Shown: positions 34,585-45,111 of the stretch, one piece after another | Position numbering within the stretch: position 1 is the stretch's first letter | Layout: each line of letters opens with the position of its first letter | Assembly: GCF_018812025.1 (NCBI RefSeq) | Contig: NC_063051.1 | Location: 5,519,896-5,583,895 of the forward strand | Direction: 5' to 3' | Length of the DNA: 64,000 nt | DNA from: Megalobrama amblycephala | Lineage: Eukaryota; Chordata; Actinopteri; Cypriniformes; Xenocyprididae | The notes under the pieces: generated by a model | Told to the model about the DNA's origin: nothing | The model's database searches: none | What the model saw: the letters and a program-made list of their open reading frames with translations, nothing else | Program-made: the position numbers and the translations under genes

Positions 34585-35615
34585 TGTATATATATATATA
34601 TATATTTAATAATTATGCTTCTAATGCTGATTGATTGATTGTTTGAGATTTCTAAGGATATGGGATAGGGGTAATTGTAGCCAAAGTCATCATCATAAAG
34701 AATTAATAAATGGCAAATGATCAGATCTCAACAAAAACTGTTATAATAGAGTACCTCAGGGATGACGCGTTTTTGTAGGCCAACCCGGAAGTTAGCGGCG
34801 CACAGGTTCCCTCGGTTGAAAGCCTATGCATTTTTCCCATAGACTTTTGGAAAATCGCAGAAAATAAGCTCTGTGTTTAACAAAGGGTTATGACACTTAC
34901 ACGTTTTGTCTATCAAGATAATCTTTACAAGTTAAAACAACATAAATACATTTTGAAGCCTAAATAAAGTGGTCAGATATAAAAAGCTAACAGTAGGCTA
35001 TAAACGGACTACAGCACACCATGGTCGCGGATCAACGCTTCTTCACCACAAAGCTTCTTCAAACTGTATTTAAAAAACAACGTTATTTAAAAACATGTTC
35101 GCTGATTATGATCTGTGCTGTGTATGAATACTTATCCACTTTTTCATGAGAAATGCTGTCCAAATGCCGCCAAAGGAAGTAGTCCCTTTTAGCAATTTGT
35201 TAGCAACCGCCATTTTTAAGACACAGTAAAAGTTTAAAAAATCACAAGTGGGTTATAACTGGTGTGTTTTATGTCATGGATCAAAACGTGAAAATATTTA
35301 GAGGCTTTGTTATCCACAGACCCAGGGACGTGCACAGGGGGGTTGCTCAGGTTGCCCGGGCAACTGCCCATATGCCCTTCTCGACTCACGTTGCCCTTCC
35401 GAGGTGGAAAAAAATAAAATAAATAAATCGTACAATGGATGCAGAATTTCACGTAGGCCTAGATAAAAAAATAAATAAATAAAAAATAAAAATCGCAAAG
35501 CCTCATTCACTTCCATATTCGGGCACCCGTCCGAAAGTGAAAGTCAGTAGGGGAAGGGCAAACTCTGTTTACGTGGCTGCAGCGCTGCACGTGACCGGCA
35601 CCTGAGCTGAGCCTG

Positions 35616-36198
35616 GGTGCTTCTCAATATCCCTCCTCGTCTCCTCGCTCCTCCGTCCTCCATCCTATGACCCGGAAAACAATCGAGCTCAGCCATCTTG
35701 AAGGACATCTCAATTCTCTAATTGCACCGCGAGGAGGCGAGGAACGAGGAGTGAGGAAGCTTCCTGAGGAGTCATGAGCGAGGATACACAGGTGCATCCT
35801 TTGCGGAAGTCTTTCTCATTGAGAAACGTGACGCACGCATAAATTCTCCTCCCCCTTCTTATCTGTCACAATAATTTAAATGTATGCTTTACTTTTACAG
35901 ATTAAATAAACATTATATCTCATATATTTCAACTAGGCATCTTTATTAATATTTATTATATATTTTTTTAAATAACCAAACTTTAACAACATGTGGGTAG
36001 ATCCCTCGAGCAGCTGATGACGCTTTGAAGTGACGCTAAAGGGAGCAAGGATTTATCATTTCACTTGATTCACTTCCTCTGTCCTCTCGTCTTTTCCTTG
36101 CGTCCTTCCCTCGCATCCTGGAGGGGTGGAGCTAAGACGCGAGGAAAGGAAGCAAGGAAAGGAAACGAGGATGCACAAATAAGAATTGAGAAGCACCC
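35616..36198. mobile_element. Nested MITE with GGGTGCTTCTCAAT ends
   Basis: Left end GGGTGCTTCTCAATATCCCT; right end AAGAATTGAGAAGCACCC. The arms carry CTCCTCG/CGAGGA clusters that fold together. The trinucleotide CCT borders both sides, compatible with a 3-bp target duplication, but that is too short to be firm. Non-coding. Confidence 0.75.
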
Positions 36199-36560
36199 CC
36201 TGTATGAGCGGCACTAGAAGGAGATTGTAGCGGTTGTCGGGTGAGACGACTTAACGTTGTCGGAAAGGTGAGTAAGGTTATAATCGTTAATGAAAACGAA
36301 CGAAAAAACGAAAACTAGGTGGGAAAAAACATCGTCGTGAACTGAAATAAAAATAAAAACGAGGCATTACAAAAAAACGATAACTAACCAAAACTGTAAT
36401 GTGTGTTTGGCAAAACTAACTAAAATAAAATAAAATTATAGATTAAATGTCCTTAGTTTTCATCTTTGTCAATGTCTTTCATAGAGCAAACGTTCATCTG
36501 CATTTCATTTCCCTGCGTCTCTCACTCACGCGTCTCTCTCACATACTCGCGCGCGCACAG

Positions 36561-36583
36561 CCCCTCCCCTCCCCTCCCCTCCG
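36561..36583. repeat. (CCCCT)n short tandem repeat
   Basis: About four to five CCCCT units lie inside the 35323-37672 element, next to a CGCGCGC run. Confidence 0.8.
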
Positions 36584-36818
36584 TGCACACCGCGCCTCCA
36601 TGAGAACGAGTGTTGGAAGCAAGTTCGCGAAAGGTTGGTATCTCGTGAAAACCTTTACACAATCACACATTAAAAAGTGGTATAAAAATATTTTTAATTC
36701 TGAATATAATTTTGTCAGTGTGTTTATGTCGACCCGAGAAGCGATTGCTACTTTAGAAAGTTAACTAGACGCAAGTTTGAGGTAAAATGCACTTGGGTTG
36801 GCGATGTCAAAACACTAT

Positions 36819-37513
36819 TTAAAGGCGCTCTAAGCGATTTGACGCGTTTTTAGGCCCAGTTTTTTTTGTCACATACCGCAAACATCTCCTCACTATGCGC
36901 TAGCTGCCTGTCCCCTGAACACACTGTAAAAAAACGCGGCCTCTGTAGTCGCCACAAGCTCCGAAAAACTGCAATAAAAACAAACTGGTGCAGCCTGGAC
37001 CACTTAACATAATAAACATGCTCCAGCCAATAACCGAAAAGCAGCGTCAATACGCAAGCTACTTACATTTTAAATGAGAAGGGTCTGGCTGCAGACCATG
37101 GACGAGTGGAGCTCCACTCTCGAACAGGAAATACGTCACCTCCACTTGCGTTTTACTTACATCTACACCTAACCCAACCCTAAACCTACCCTTTACAGTA
37201 ATGCAAATACTTGTTTTACTAACGTCTACACCTACCCCAACCCTAAACCTACCCTTACAAATAATGCAAATACAGTAATTAAACTATTGGAGGTGACGTA
37301 TTTCCTGTTCGAGAGTGGAGCTCCACTCGCCCCCTCAGGCTGCAGCTAGACCCTATTGTTTTAAATGCGCGTTCATGACTGTTTCAGGAAGTATACGGAG
37401 GGGAGGGGGAGGAGGGGTAGGAGGAAGGGTCTAGCTAGCCTCTGTTTTGTTTGACAACACTTCGAACGTCAACAGGAAGTTACTCCGCTCAGAATCGCTT
37501 AGAGCGCCTTTAA
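36819..37513. mobile_element. Nested MITE with TTAAAGGCGCTCTAAGCGAT ends
   Basis: Left TTAAAGGCGCTCTAAGCGAT; right ATCGCTTAGAGCGCCTTTAA, perfectly inverse over 20 bp. The interior at 37080-37354 is a further inserted palindrome. Without it this element would be about 420 bp. Non-coding. Confidence 0.85.
37080..37354. mobile_element. Palindromic element (AGGGTCT(G/A)GCTGCAG ends) nested at the deepest level
   Basis: The left arm with GAGTGGAGCTCCACTCTCGA and ACAGGAAATACGTCACCTCC is mirrored by GGAGGTGACGTATTTCCTGT and TCGAGAGTGGAGCTCCACTC. TTTTAAATG lies just outside both ends (about 37064 and 37361), a possible target duplication. The centre holds two imperfect copies of a roughly 60-bp unit (CTACACC...AACCCTAAACCTACCC...AATGCAAATAC), which superficially looks telomeric but is not. 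Confidence 0.8.
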
Positions 37514-37724
37514 GCTGTGATTCAAGTAAGGAATAATTGACGACGGGCCGTTGAATTATTAGAAAAATAATGCACACCTGAGGCGGTGATTCGGTCAAGA
37601 CGGGTTGGTAGGGGAGTGCCCTTTTTTTTAGGTCAGAGCAACTGCCCCTCAAAATTCCTGTGCACGTCCCTGCACAGACCTTATTTCAGGCGATTTAGCA
37701 AAAACCCATTCAAAAAACCCATAA

Positions 37725-38069
37725 GTTGCGTCCCAAATGACGCACTATACACTATGCACTTATACACTATGTACTTGTGCACTATGCACTTATCCATGTA
37801 GTGCGTGAATTGTATAAGGTTGTTTTTGTCATTTAACAACACAGTCCGATCCTCCCTTTCCCTCCACTACATAATTAAAGCTGCGACAGTTGAGTACACG
37901 AAGCGTCCAACATTCCACACTTCGTTTTTTCCGTTAATTTAGTGCATCATCCGGGTATTTAAAGTGTACTTTTTCTTTCGTGGAACTTTCAGTGTGAATG
38001 CACTACTCGCACTATTTGTACTTAAAAACATCATAGAATAGTGCATAAGTACGCAAATTGGGATGCACC
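37725..38069. mobile_element. MITE with AGTTGCGTCCCAA ends
   Basis: Left AGTTGCGTCCCAAATGACG; right AATTGGGATGCACCT, inverse over 13 bp with two mismatches. ATA flanks both sides, consistent with a 3-bp duplication. The interior is rich in ACTATGCACTTATACACTAT-like units mirrored as AGTGCATAAG. It lies in the right arm of the 34745-38164 element and is a relative of 5599-6317. Confidence 0.75.
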
Positions 38070-38175
38070 TATAGACTTTACGGCGTTGGAACCGGAAGTC
38101 CTAAAATGCTAACTCGCTTCTGGGTTTTGCCTACAAAAATGCATCATCCCTGAGGTACTCTATTCGGTTGTTAAG

Positions 38176-38293
38176 TAGGGCTGGGCGATATATTGCATGC
38201 AATTGTCACGCGCATTTCGTCAGTAAAGCCGTTTCCCTGATTATCGCTAAATCACCATCACCGCAATTGCATGCGATGTATCGCCCAGCCCTA
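38176..38293. mobile_element. 118-bp hAT-type MITE with 8-bp duplication
   Basis: Ends TAGGGCTGGGCGATATATTG and ATGTATCGCCCAGCCCTA; TTGCATGCAATTG and CAATTGCATGC inside are mirrored. TTGTTAAG is duplicated exactly at 38168-38175 and 38294-38301. It is inserted at the very tip of the left inverted repeat of the 38294-38681 element. Confidence 0.92.
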
Positions 38294-38681
38294 TTGTTAA
38301 GTCTGACGTCATGTGGCAGTGCTTCCGGGTCCAAATGCTCTCTCATACCACAAGAAAACAACAAACGGTGCCAATATACACACGCGATGTGGTGTTATAC
38401 TTCCAAAAAAAATATAATCATAACCTTTATCTCCATACCAAAATCCCAGATGGCCAGACAGTGATTAATCTTTTATAAATTGCTTATATATTAATGTCTG
38501 TGACGCTGTGACCACGGAGACTGTTGTGTAGACTGTAAGTATTTTAAATACTAAACTTTAAAATGTTAAATGTTTAATATGAATAAATAGCGCTCATAAC
38601 GGCCGCGGAGATGGCATTCTCAAGTGAAACGAGTCGAGGCTTGGACCCGGAAACTGCGTTCCTTACGTCACGACTTAACAA
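38294..38681. mobile_element. Inverted-repeat MITE with TTGTTAAGTC(T)GACGT ends
   Basis: Left TTGTTAAGTCTGACGTCATG then CTTCCGGGTCCAA; right TTGGACCCGG then TTACGTCACGACTTAACAA. Arms are about 45 bp, imperfect. Its tip was duplicated by the hAT-type MITE at 38176-38293. It begins about 10 bp after the large 34745-38164 element ends. The interior has no convincing coding frame. Confidence 0.75.
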
Positions 38682-38747
38682 GTAGATAAAAGCCATAATC
38701 ATTATTTAGTTGGAAAAAAACTCCACAATGTCTGTAAATTCTACACT

Positions 38748-39075
38748 GTAAAAAAGAATTGTTGGTTTAACTTAAAAAAAAGTAAGTTACCTGGTTGCCT
38801 TAAAATTTTGAGTTCATTGAAATTAAAAAATTGAGTTAATACAATGAAGGCGATTGACTTAATCAACAGAAACTCTAAATAGTATGTTATCTGAACCACA
38901 TTAATTATTGAAGTTGATTTGACAAAAGAAAAAATGTTGTGATAACAAATTAATATATAAAAATATATAAAAATAAATATAAAATATAATATAAATTATA
39001 TATCATATAAATAAACATATGTAAAATGTAAAAATAATATATAATGTAATGTAAAAATAATATATTTTGCAGTGT
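38748..39075. mobile_element. AT-rich MITE with CACTGTAAAAAA-type ends
   Basis: It begins ACACTGTAAAAAAGAATTGT, followed by GGTTTAACTTAAAAAAAAGT and TGGTTGCCTTAAAATTTTGA, phrases of a very common fish element, and ends about TTTTGCAGTGT. The 38940-39060 part is degenerate AT-rich sequence. Ends are imperfect. Confidence 0.6.
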
Positions 39076-39092
39076 ATTTATACATTTTAGAT

Positions 39093-39127
<35 letters not shown>

Positions 39128-40333
39128 TTAATATATTATTATTTTTTTATTATTGTTATTAATATAATGTGTTTGTGTAGTTTTATTATTATTATTATTA
39201 TTGCCAGAATTAAAGAAGTATGCCATTAAGGTCTAGAAGCGGCTTTGAATGTGGCTCATCCTGTCAGAATGTCAATTTTATACCTGTGAACATAAAACCA
39301 GCCAACAGCACTACTGAATAAGTCAGAATTCAATACCTGTATGTAGCTATCAAGGACATCAAGAGCATCAGCACATGTTTTTAAAGTTCTCTGGCAGTGC
39401 TTGCTATTTGCTCTGAAGGGAAAGAGCTGCTTGAAGCTGTATCCTCAACAGTGGAGGGTGAGCACAACTGAATATCAATCAATAAAAGATCTTACTTGGA
39501 TAAATAACAACTCTCAAGTGCACATGAAGTACAGTTCCAGACTGTGATGGAGCTGACCAGTATAATCTGAGGTTAATGGAGAGTAATTCCATTATCTTTA
39601 ACAGTGTCATGCTTTATATTTGTTATGTACTTTAAAAGGCACACAAGATGTAACTGATCTCGCTGGCTATTTGAAGTATACACAAAATCATTCTCATTAT
39701 ATAGCACACATTATGTAAATCTAAAGTTGATTATATTCTAAACAACTTTGCAGGCACACAATTGTTCTTTGTATACTAACCATATGAATGTTATATAGTT
39801 TATATGCAGCATTATGTTTTTCCTTACACAATGTGACTCATTGTATTTAAATGACCTGTTTTAAACAAATTTACTCTAGATTAATAGGAGGACAGAGAAA
39901 GAATACAATTCTTTCTAAATGCAAGGGCAACCACTTCATCATTATATAGCAGGAGGCGGTTTTGTTTGTCCTTGAGGCTCATCCAAAGTCAGATCACTTG
40001 TGTTCTGGAGTGAGTCCTGTCTCTGTCTCTGCTAGAGAGAGTGGAGTCACACAGTGTTAGTCTGGCAGAAACCCTTGCTAAACTCCCACACATTTAAAAA
40101 AAACCCTCTTGAATCAGCCGACAGCTTCTCAAGTAGGTAATTGATGAAGATGAAGAAATATCACAGAACTAATCATGCTTAAACTCAGCGTAAGACCAAG
40201 CGTAGCAGGAGAGAGCTTAAAGAAATAGTTCACCAGCAAAAGAAAATTCTGCTTTTAAAATTAGGGGAGTATATTTGGGAATAACAAAGCTATTTAAAAT
40301 CTATGGGAAGTATTTATAATTACTTATTGCAGT
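39076..40333. other. Unique non-coding DNA with (ATT)n tracts
   Basis: (ATT)n runs at about 39092-39127 and 39183-39201. From 39210 to 40200 the sequence is unique, with no frame over 60 codons. A degenerate start of a GGGATAGTTCACC MITE (TTAAAGAAATAGTTCACCAG) sits at 40217, with no matching right end. Confidence 0.55.
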
Positions 40334-41200
40334 CCTAAATGATGCAGACTTACAGTATACACTAATACAATCAGTCGTGTAGTGTATGTATTTTATAAAG
40401 TTACTGACTGCATGGAATGTCAAACATTCCACAATTCGATTTTTTGGTTAATTAAGTGCATCATCTGGATATTTAAAGTGTACTTTTTCTATTTGGAATT
40501 CTGCAATATGGCAGAATAAGTCCCGCCTTCTAAATAAAAGAGCCAGTCGTCGATTGGTAAATTTATCAAGTCACTGCAGCCACTAGAAGCTCTGGTTCCC
40601 ATAGACGTCAAGCCACATCCGAAATAGCGTACACTCTGAGTATTTGAATTTAAATTTACTTCACGACCATTCTATATAGTATGAAGGCATGTAGTATAAA
40701 TGAAATCCAGACATACTACATCCACCATGTTGTTACTGTCACATGACCTACCAGCGTCAGTTAGGCCCTGTCCCAAATGGCACACTTCATGTGCACTGTC
40801 GGTCTTATGGACTTACAATGGCCGCTGCGTTCGTGTGTCCATTAAGTCCACAAGACCGTAGGGTGTCCCATTCGTCATTTAAGCTTAAAGAAGGGTGCTT
40901 GTGAGTGCCCCCTTTGCGGCTGCTATGCGCCCTCGATGTGCACTTCTGCTGAGCCCGCAAGACTGTGAGCTACGCAGAGGACTTTACCCGGCAGTCAAAG
41001 CGGCATTACGTTGTGAAAGTGCGGACTCAGAGGAAGACCATGAGGTTTTAGGGTGCACACTTCAGAATCTCACCGGAAGTAGTAAGTCATCCAGGTACTT
41101 TTCACCTAGTGTTTTTCGGATACTATGAATTTGGATATAGTACTCTGTTGGCATACTGTTTTCCGCATATTATATAGTATACGATTTCGGAAGCAGCGAG
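40334..41200. repeat. Decayed composite of GTCCCAAATG-type elements
   Basis: ATTAAGTGCATCATCTGGAT and TTTAAAGTGTACTTTTTCT at 40450-40490 repeat almost exactly from the MITE at 37725-38069 (about 37938-37975). CTGTCCCAAATGGCACACTT at 40766 and GGGTGTCCCATTCGTCATTT at 40861 mark an inner inverted-repeat unit. TATATAGTAT phrases near 40675 and 41170 fit the family. The 77-codon frame at 40895-41128 is not recognisable. Confidence 0.5.
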
Positions 41201-41438
41201 AGTGTCAGTGTTCTGAGACTTGTGTCCAACCTGAAAAATAAATTTTTTTTGTCATGATTCTAGCATTTAGAAACTACATTTATGAGACAGTTGTGTCAGA
41301 TTTAATTGGTGGTTTCAAACATAAAATTTAATCGTAAGCTTGGAGAACAGTTTTGGAGAATTTGACATGTTGCATGTTCGGAAGCCTGTCGCGGCCGCCC
41401 TCCCTTCTTCAGGAGCGCGTTTTGAACTGAGCATCGGA

Positions 41439-42583
41439 AGTACCGGTGTTGTGCTGAATTTCGATTCCCTGCCAAATTATTACCCCCCTCGTTGAAGTCG
41501 CTGTCTGATTGCCTAATCCTAACCCCACACCCTAATCCTAACCCCTCCCCCACACCTAATCCTTAAAGGTGCCATTGAACGTTTTTTTTACAAGATGTAT
41601 TATAAGTCTAAGGTGTCCCCTGAATGTGTCTGTGAAGTTTCAGCTCAAAATACCCCATAGATTTTTTTAAATTAATTTTTTAACTGCCTATTTTGGGGCA
41701 TAATTAGAAATGTGCCGATTCATGTTGCGGCCCCTTTAAATGCTCACGCTCCCAGCCTACGGAGCTCGCACTTGCCTTAAACAATGCATAAACAAAGTTT
41801 ACACTGCTAATATAACCCTCAAAATGGATCTTTACAAAGTGTTCGTCATGCATACTGCATGCATGCGTCGGATTATGTGAGTATTGTATTTATTTGGATG
41901 TTTACATTTGACTCTGAATGAATTTGAGGCTGTGATCCGTGGCTAACGGCTAATGCTACACTGTTGGAGAGATTTATAAAGAATGAAGTTGTGTTTATGA
42001 ATTATACAGACTGCAAATGTTTAATAATAAAAATAACGACGGCTCTTGTCTCCGTGAATACAATAAGAAACAATGGTAACTTTAACCACATTTAACAGTA
42101 CATTAGCAACATGCTAATGAAACATTTAGAAAGACAGTTTACAAATATCACTAAAAATATCATGTTATCATGGATCATGTCAGTTATTATTGCTCCATCT
42201 GCCATTTTTCGCTATTGTTCTTGCTTGCTTACCTAATCTGATGATTCAGCTGTGCACATCCAGACGTCCTGCCCTTGTCTAATGCTTGAACATGAGCTGG
42301 AATATGCAAATATTGGGGGCGTACACCCTGACTGTTACGTAACAGTCGGTGTTATGTTGAGATTCGCCTGTTCTTCGGAGGTCTTTTAAACAAATGAGAT
42401 TTACATAAGGAGGAGGAAACAATGGAGTTTGAGACTCACTGTATGTCATTTCCACGTACTGAACTCTTGTTATTTAACTATGCCAATATAAATTCAATTT
42501 TTAATTCTAGGGCACCTTTAACCTACCAATACTAGGGGGGTAATAATTTGACAGGGATAGGAATTCAGCACAACACCGGCACT
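41439..42583. mobile_element. Inverted-repeat element with AGT(A/G)CCGGTGTTGTGCTG arms, split by a MITE
   Basis: The left arm (41439-41490: ACCGGTGTTGTGCTGAATTT, CAAATTATTACCCCCCT) is mirrored at 42530-42583 (AGGGGGGTAATAATTTG, AATTCAGCACAACACCGG). The centre between the arms holds CCTAATCCTAACCCC-type sequence plus the inserted 959-bp element. The outer limits are not exactly determined. Confidence 0.75.
41563..42521. mobile_element. MITE with TTAAAGGTGCC ends, 959 bp
   Basis: Left TTAAAGGTGCCATTGAACG; right TTCTAGGGCACCTTTAA. Internal phrases such as CATTTCCACGTACTGAACTC, GGCGTACACCCTGACTGTTA and CGTAACAGTCGGTGTTATGT are known from an abundant cyprinid non-coding repeat. No frame of note. 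It lies wholly inside the 41439-42583 element. Confidence 0.8.
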
Positions 42584-45079
42584 TTTATTTTTCCACTTCA
42601 AGAACTGGTCGCCAAGTGAAATGACTTGTCTTAAAGGGACTTTGACACTACTTACACTATTACTTACTTATTACACACTATAAATGTTGCACTATTAATA
42701 CTACAAAACGTCATCACGTGCACAAGTATGCGATTTAGAATGCACAGTGTATTTTTTCCCCTTTTTTCACCAGGATGAGATGAACATAAGCCAGATAACA
42801 TCAGCTACATAACCTAACAGAGTAATACCATTTTTATGGGCTTTTGAAAAGTTTGCTTTGTGATATGCCCAATATAATTGCATTTTTACATTCTTGATTT
42901 GTTTTTCATCATTTGCACACCCTGCTCCACTAGCTAACAATTTCATATCCTTCCAAACGGATGTGCGCTAATCTTTTCAAACACGTAAGTGCTTGTGAGA
43001 AATGAGAACAAGCTTCTTATTGTCAGGCTTCTTTTAAAGCTGACACATACTGCTAATTGGCGATCAGCCTAGTGTGACTTGAATTTGCAGCAGCATTTAT
43101 AACTATTACTTCAAGGTTACTTTGATTTTCTCATGTGGTGCTTGTCTATCCTCTTCATTCTCAAAGATTCAACTTTATAGTGCAACTTTTATAGCTGATA
43201 TCTTACTATTGTGGAAGAGGTTTTACAAAGGTATCAGATTTCAAATTTGATCTATTTCTGATGCTGACTTATATGTCCTTTTTTTCCCTCCCTGGAATAA
43301 GGTTGCACAGCAAGATGGTGTTGTCCTCTGACCATGACTGAGTATCAATTTCAGTTAAGATCTAATACTGAACAGTGTCTGAATTGTGCATGATGCATCT
43401 CTTATCATATTTTCACTGAATCTAGTATGGTTGTTAAAAATAAAAAAATAAAAAATGGAATTGTGGAGTGTTTGGCTTTATAGAGTGCAACAATCGGGTT
43501 CCAGAAGTAAAAACTCCGTTCATCATCTCCAAAGGAAAATTATTTTTTAACGATAACTCAATCAACCTTTAAAGAGCCTTACTGTGAGCTACAAGGTTGT
43601 TAATTGACAGTGTTTGCTTCTGTTAAAGCCATCAGCCCACATTATTTCAACTTAGTTTTAAAATAATCATGTTTAACAGTGGAATTTGTGGTGAAAAACT
43701 ACATTACCTATGATGCTGTAGAGTAATTCCACCAATCAGAGTCAAAACAAGCAAAGCACGCCAAAAGAGCTCTTTAGCTCTGCCCACTCCCATGACCCAT
43801 ACCCTCTCAAAATCCTTAAATATTTGAAATATATATATCAACATTTTTAAATAAGTCGTTTTTTTTTTTCTCTTTTTATATCTCTCATTTTTAATTTGGT
43901 TATGCTGTTTGCAATGCGTTATGGGACTTGTACCTTTGCAGTTTTGTCCAATTTTTGTAATGTTATGATTCACCTCAGCTGGTTGGCTTGGTTCATAGCT
44001 TAAAACGTTTAAACAAAGACTTTTTTGAAAGTGGGATGATATAAGCCATTGTGTATGTAGTACCACAATTGCTTTTGCCAGGTCTTAAAAATGCATTATC
44101 TGAATTCAAATGCAACTTTGAGGTTTGAAGACCAAAACAGCTTCGCCGATGTGTGCGAAATGATTTTTGATGCACAAATGTGCTTAATGCTGCATAAGAT
44201 GTAAATAGTTTTCCACAACAGATTGCAGGGAAATGGCTTTCAAAGTTTTGAATGCCTCTGACACAATGTTGATATTGCTTGATTTAAGACACTCACATCA
44301 TAATCCGTTTGTGTTCACAACAAAAGCTTGTAAAGGATATGAGAGGCTTTCTCAATATAACATCCTGTCTCAAGGCCTTGTGTCCTTGATAGCCATATTA
44401 CAAGTATGGAAAGAACTCCCTAAAAACTACTCTGACTTATCTAACATTCTCAGATTTCAGCCTCCGCTGGACACAATTTCTTGCGCCCATCATGCGAATG
44501 GTACAGAAATCAATACATTTGAGAAGTGGTTAGAGCTCCTTTATCTTGGGCAGCTGATGATTTGGAGGTATGAATAATTCATTCTTAGAAAGCTACGGAT
44601 GCAGCCAGAGAGTAGATAGGAAGAGGGAAGAGGAGGGGAAATAGTGCTTTACCTTATCACTCTTAATCTTAGAGGTTGCAGTAATGCAGTTCTGAACATT
44701 TAGCACTTAATGGTGTGTCAGTGGAGCAACATGATCTTGGACCATTAAGGCCATCTTGAACCCGCTCACAAGACGATGTCACTCATTCTTTTCCCAGGAA
44801 GGGTCATGTGAAAATGGGAACGGGGTGTTTAGGAGAAGACTGATGTCAGTGGCTTGGACGGAAGGAAAAACATCTCTTGATGGGTAAGTTATTTGTGTGT
44901 GCTTGTGCGTGTGTGTGCTTTAGCATGGGAAATTAGTGAGCCTTGGGATAATGGCCAATGACCCTGGTTGAGAATGATGTAGCTTCATTGCAGCATTATA
45001 TTTTGGTCTCATCAAATTAGTTTAGAGGAAGGTCTTTTAGTGTATTTTTATGCATTGCTCCTGTTAGCCAGTGTTTTTC

Positions 45080-45111
<32 letters not shown>

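Larger units (their letters stand above)
35323..37672. mobile_element. hAT-like element with CAGGGACGTGCACAGG ends and perfect 8-bp duplication
   Basis: The termini CAGGGACGTGCACAGG and CCTGTGCACGTCCCTG are inverse. CACAGACC is duplicated exactly at 35315-35322 and 37673-37680. GGCAACTGCCC near the left end and GCAACTGCCCC near the right are subterminal repeats. About 2.35 kb including nested MITEs at 35616-36198 and 36819-37513, with decayed hAT-like sequence (AACGAAAACTAGG region) at 36270-36440. It has no coherent transposase frame. Confidence 0.9.
34745..38164. mobile_element. Large inverted-repeat element (AATAGAGTACCTCAGGGATG ends) hosting nested insertions
   Basis: The left end AATAGAGTACCTCAGGGATG is mirrored exactly by CATCCCTGAGGTACTCTATT on the right. 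Deeper pairing (TTTTTGTAGGC, CCCATAGACTTT/AGTCTATAGG) gives arms over 60 bp. Of its 3420 bp only about 1 kb is native; the rest is the hAT-like insertion at 35323-37672 and the GCGTCCCAA MITE at 37725-38069. No transposase was found. Confidence 0.8.

Noticed and set aside
37157..37276. CCTAACCC/CCCTAAAC-rich sequence resembling interstitial telomere repeat
   Set aside because: Units are not regular TTAGGG hexamers. The sequence is two 60-bp imperfect repeats in the middle of a palindromic mobile element.
41515..41560. CCTAATCCTAACCCC stretch as telomeric DNA
   Set aside because: Irregular spacing, under 50 bp, and positioned between the arms of an inverted-repeat element.
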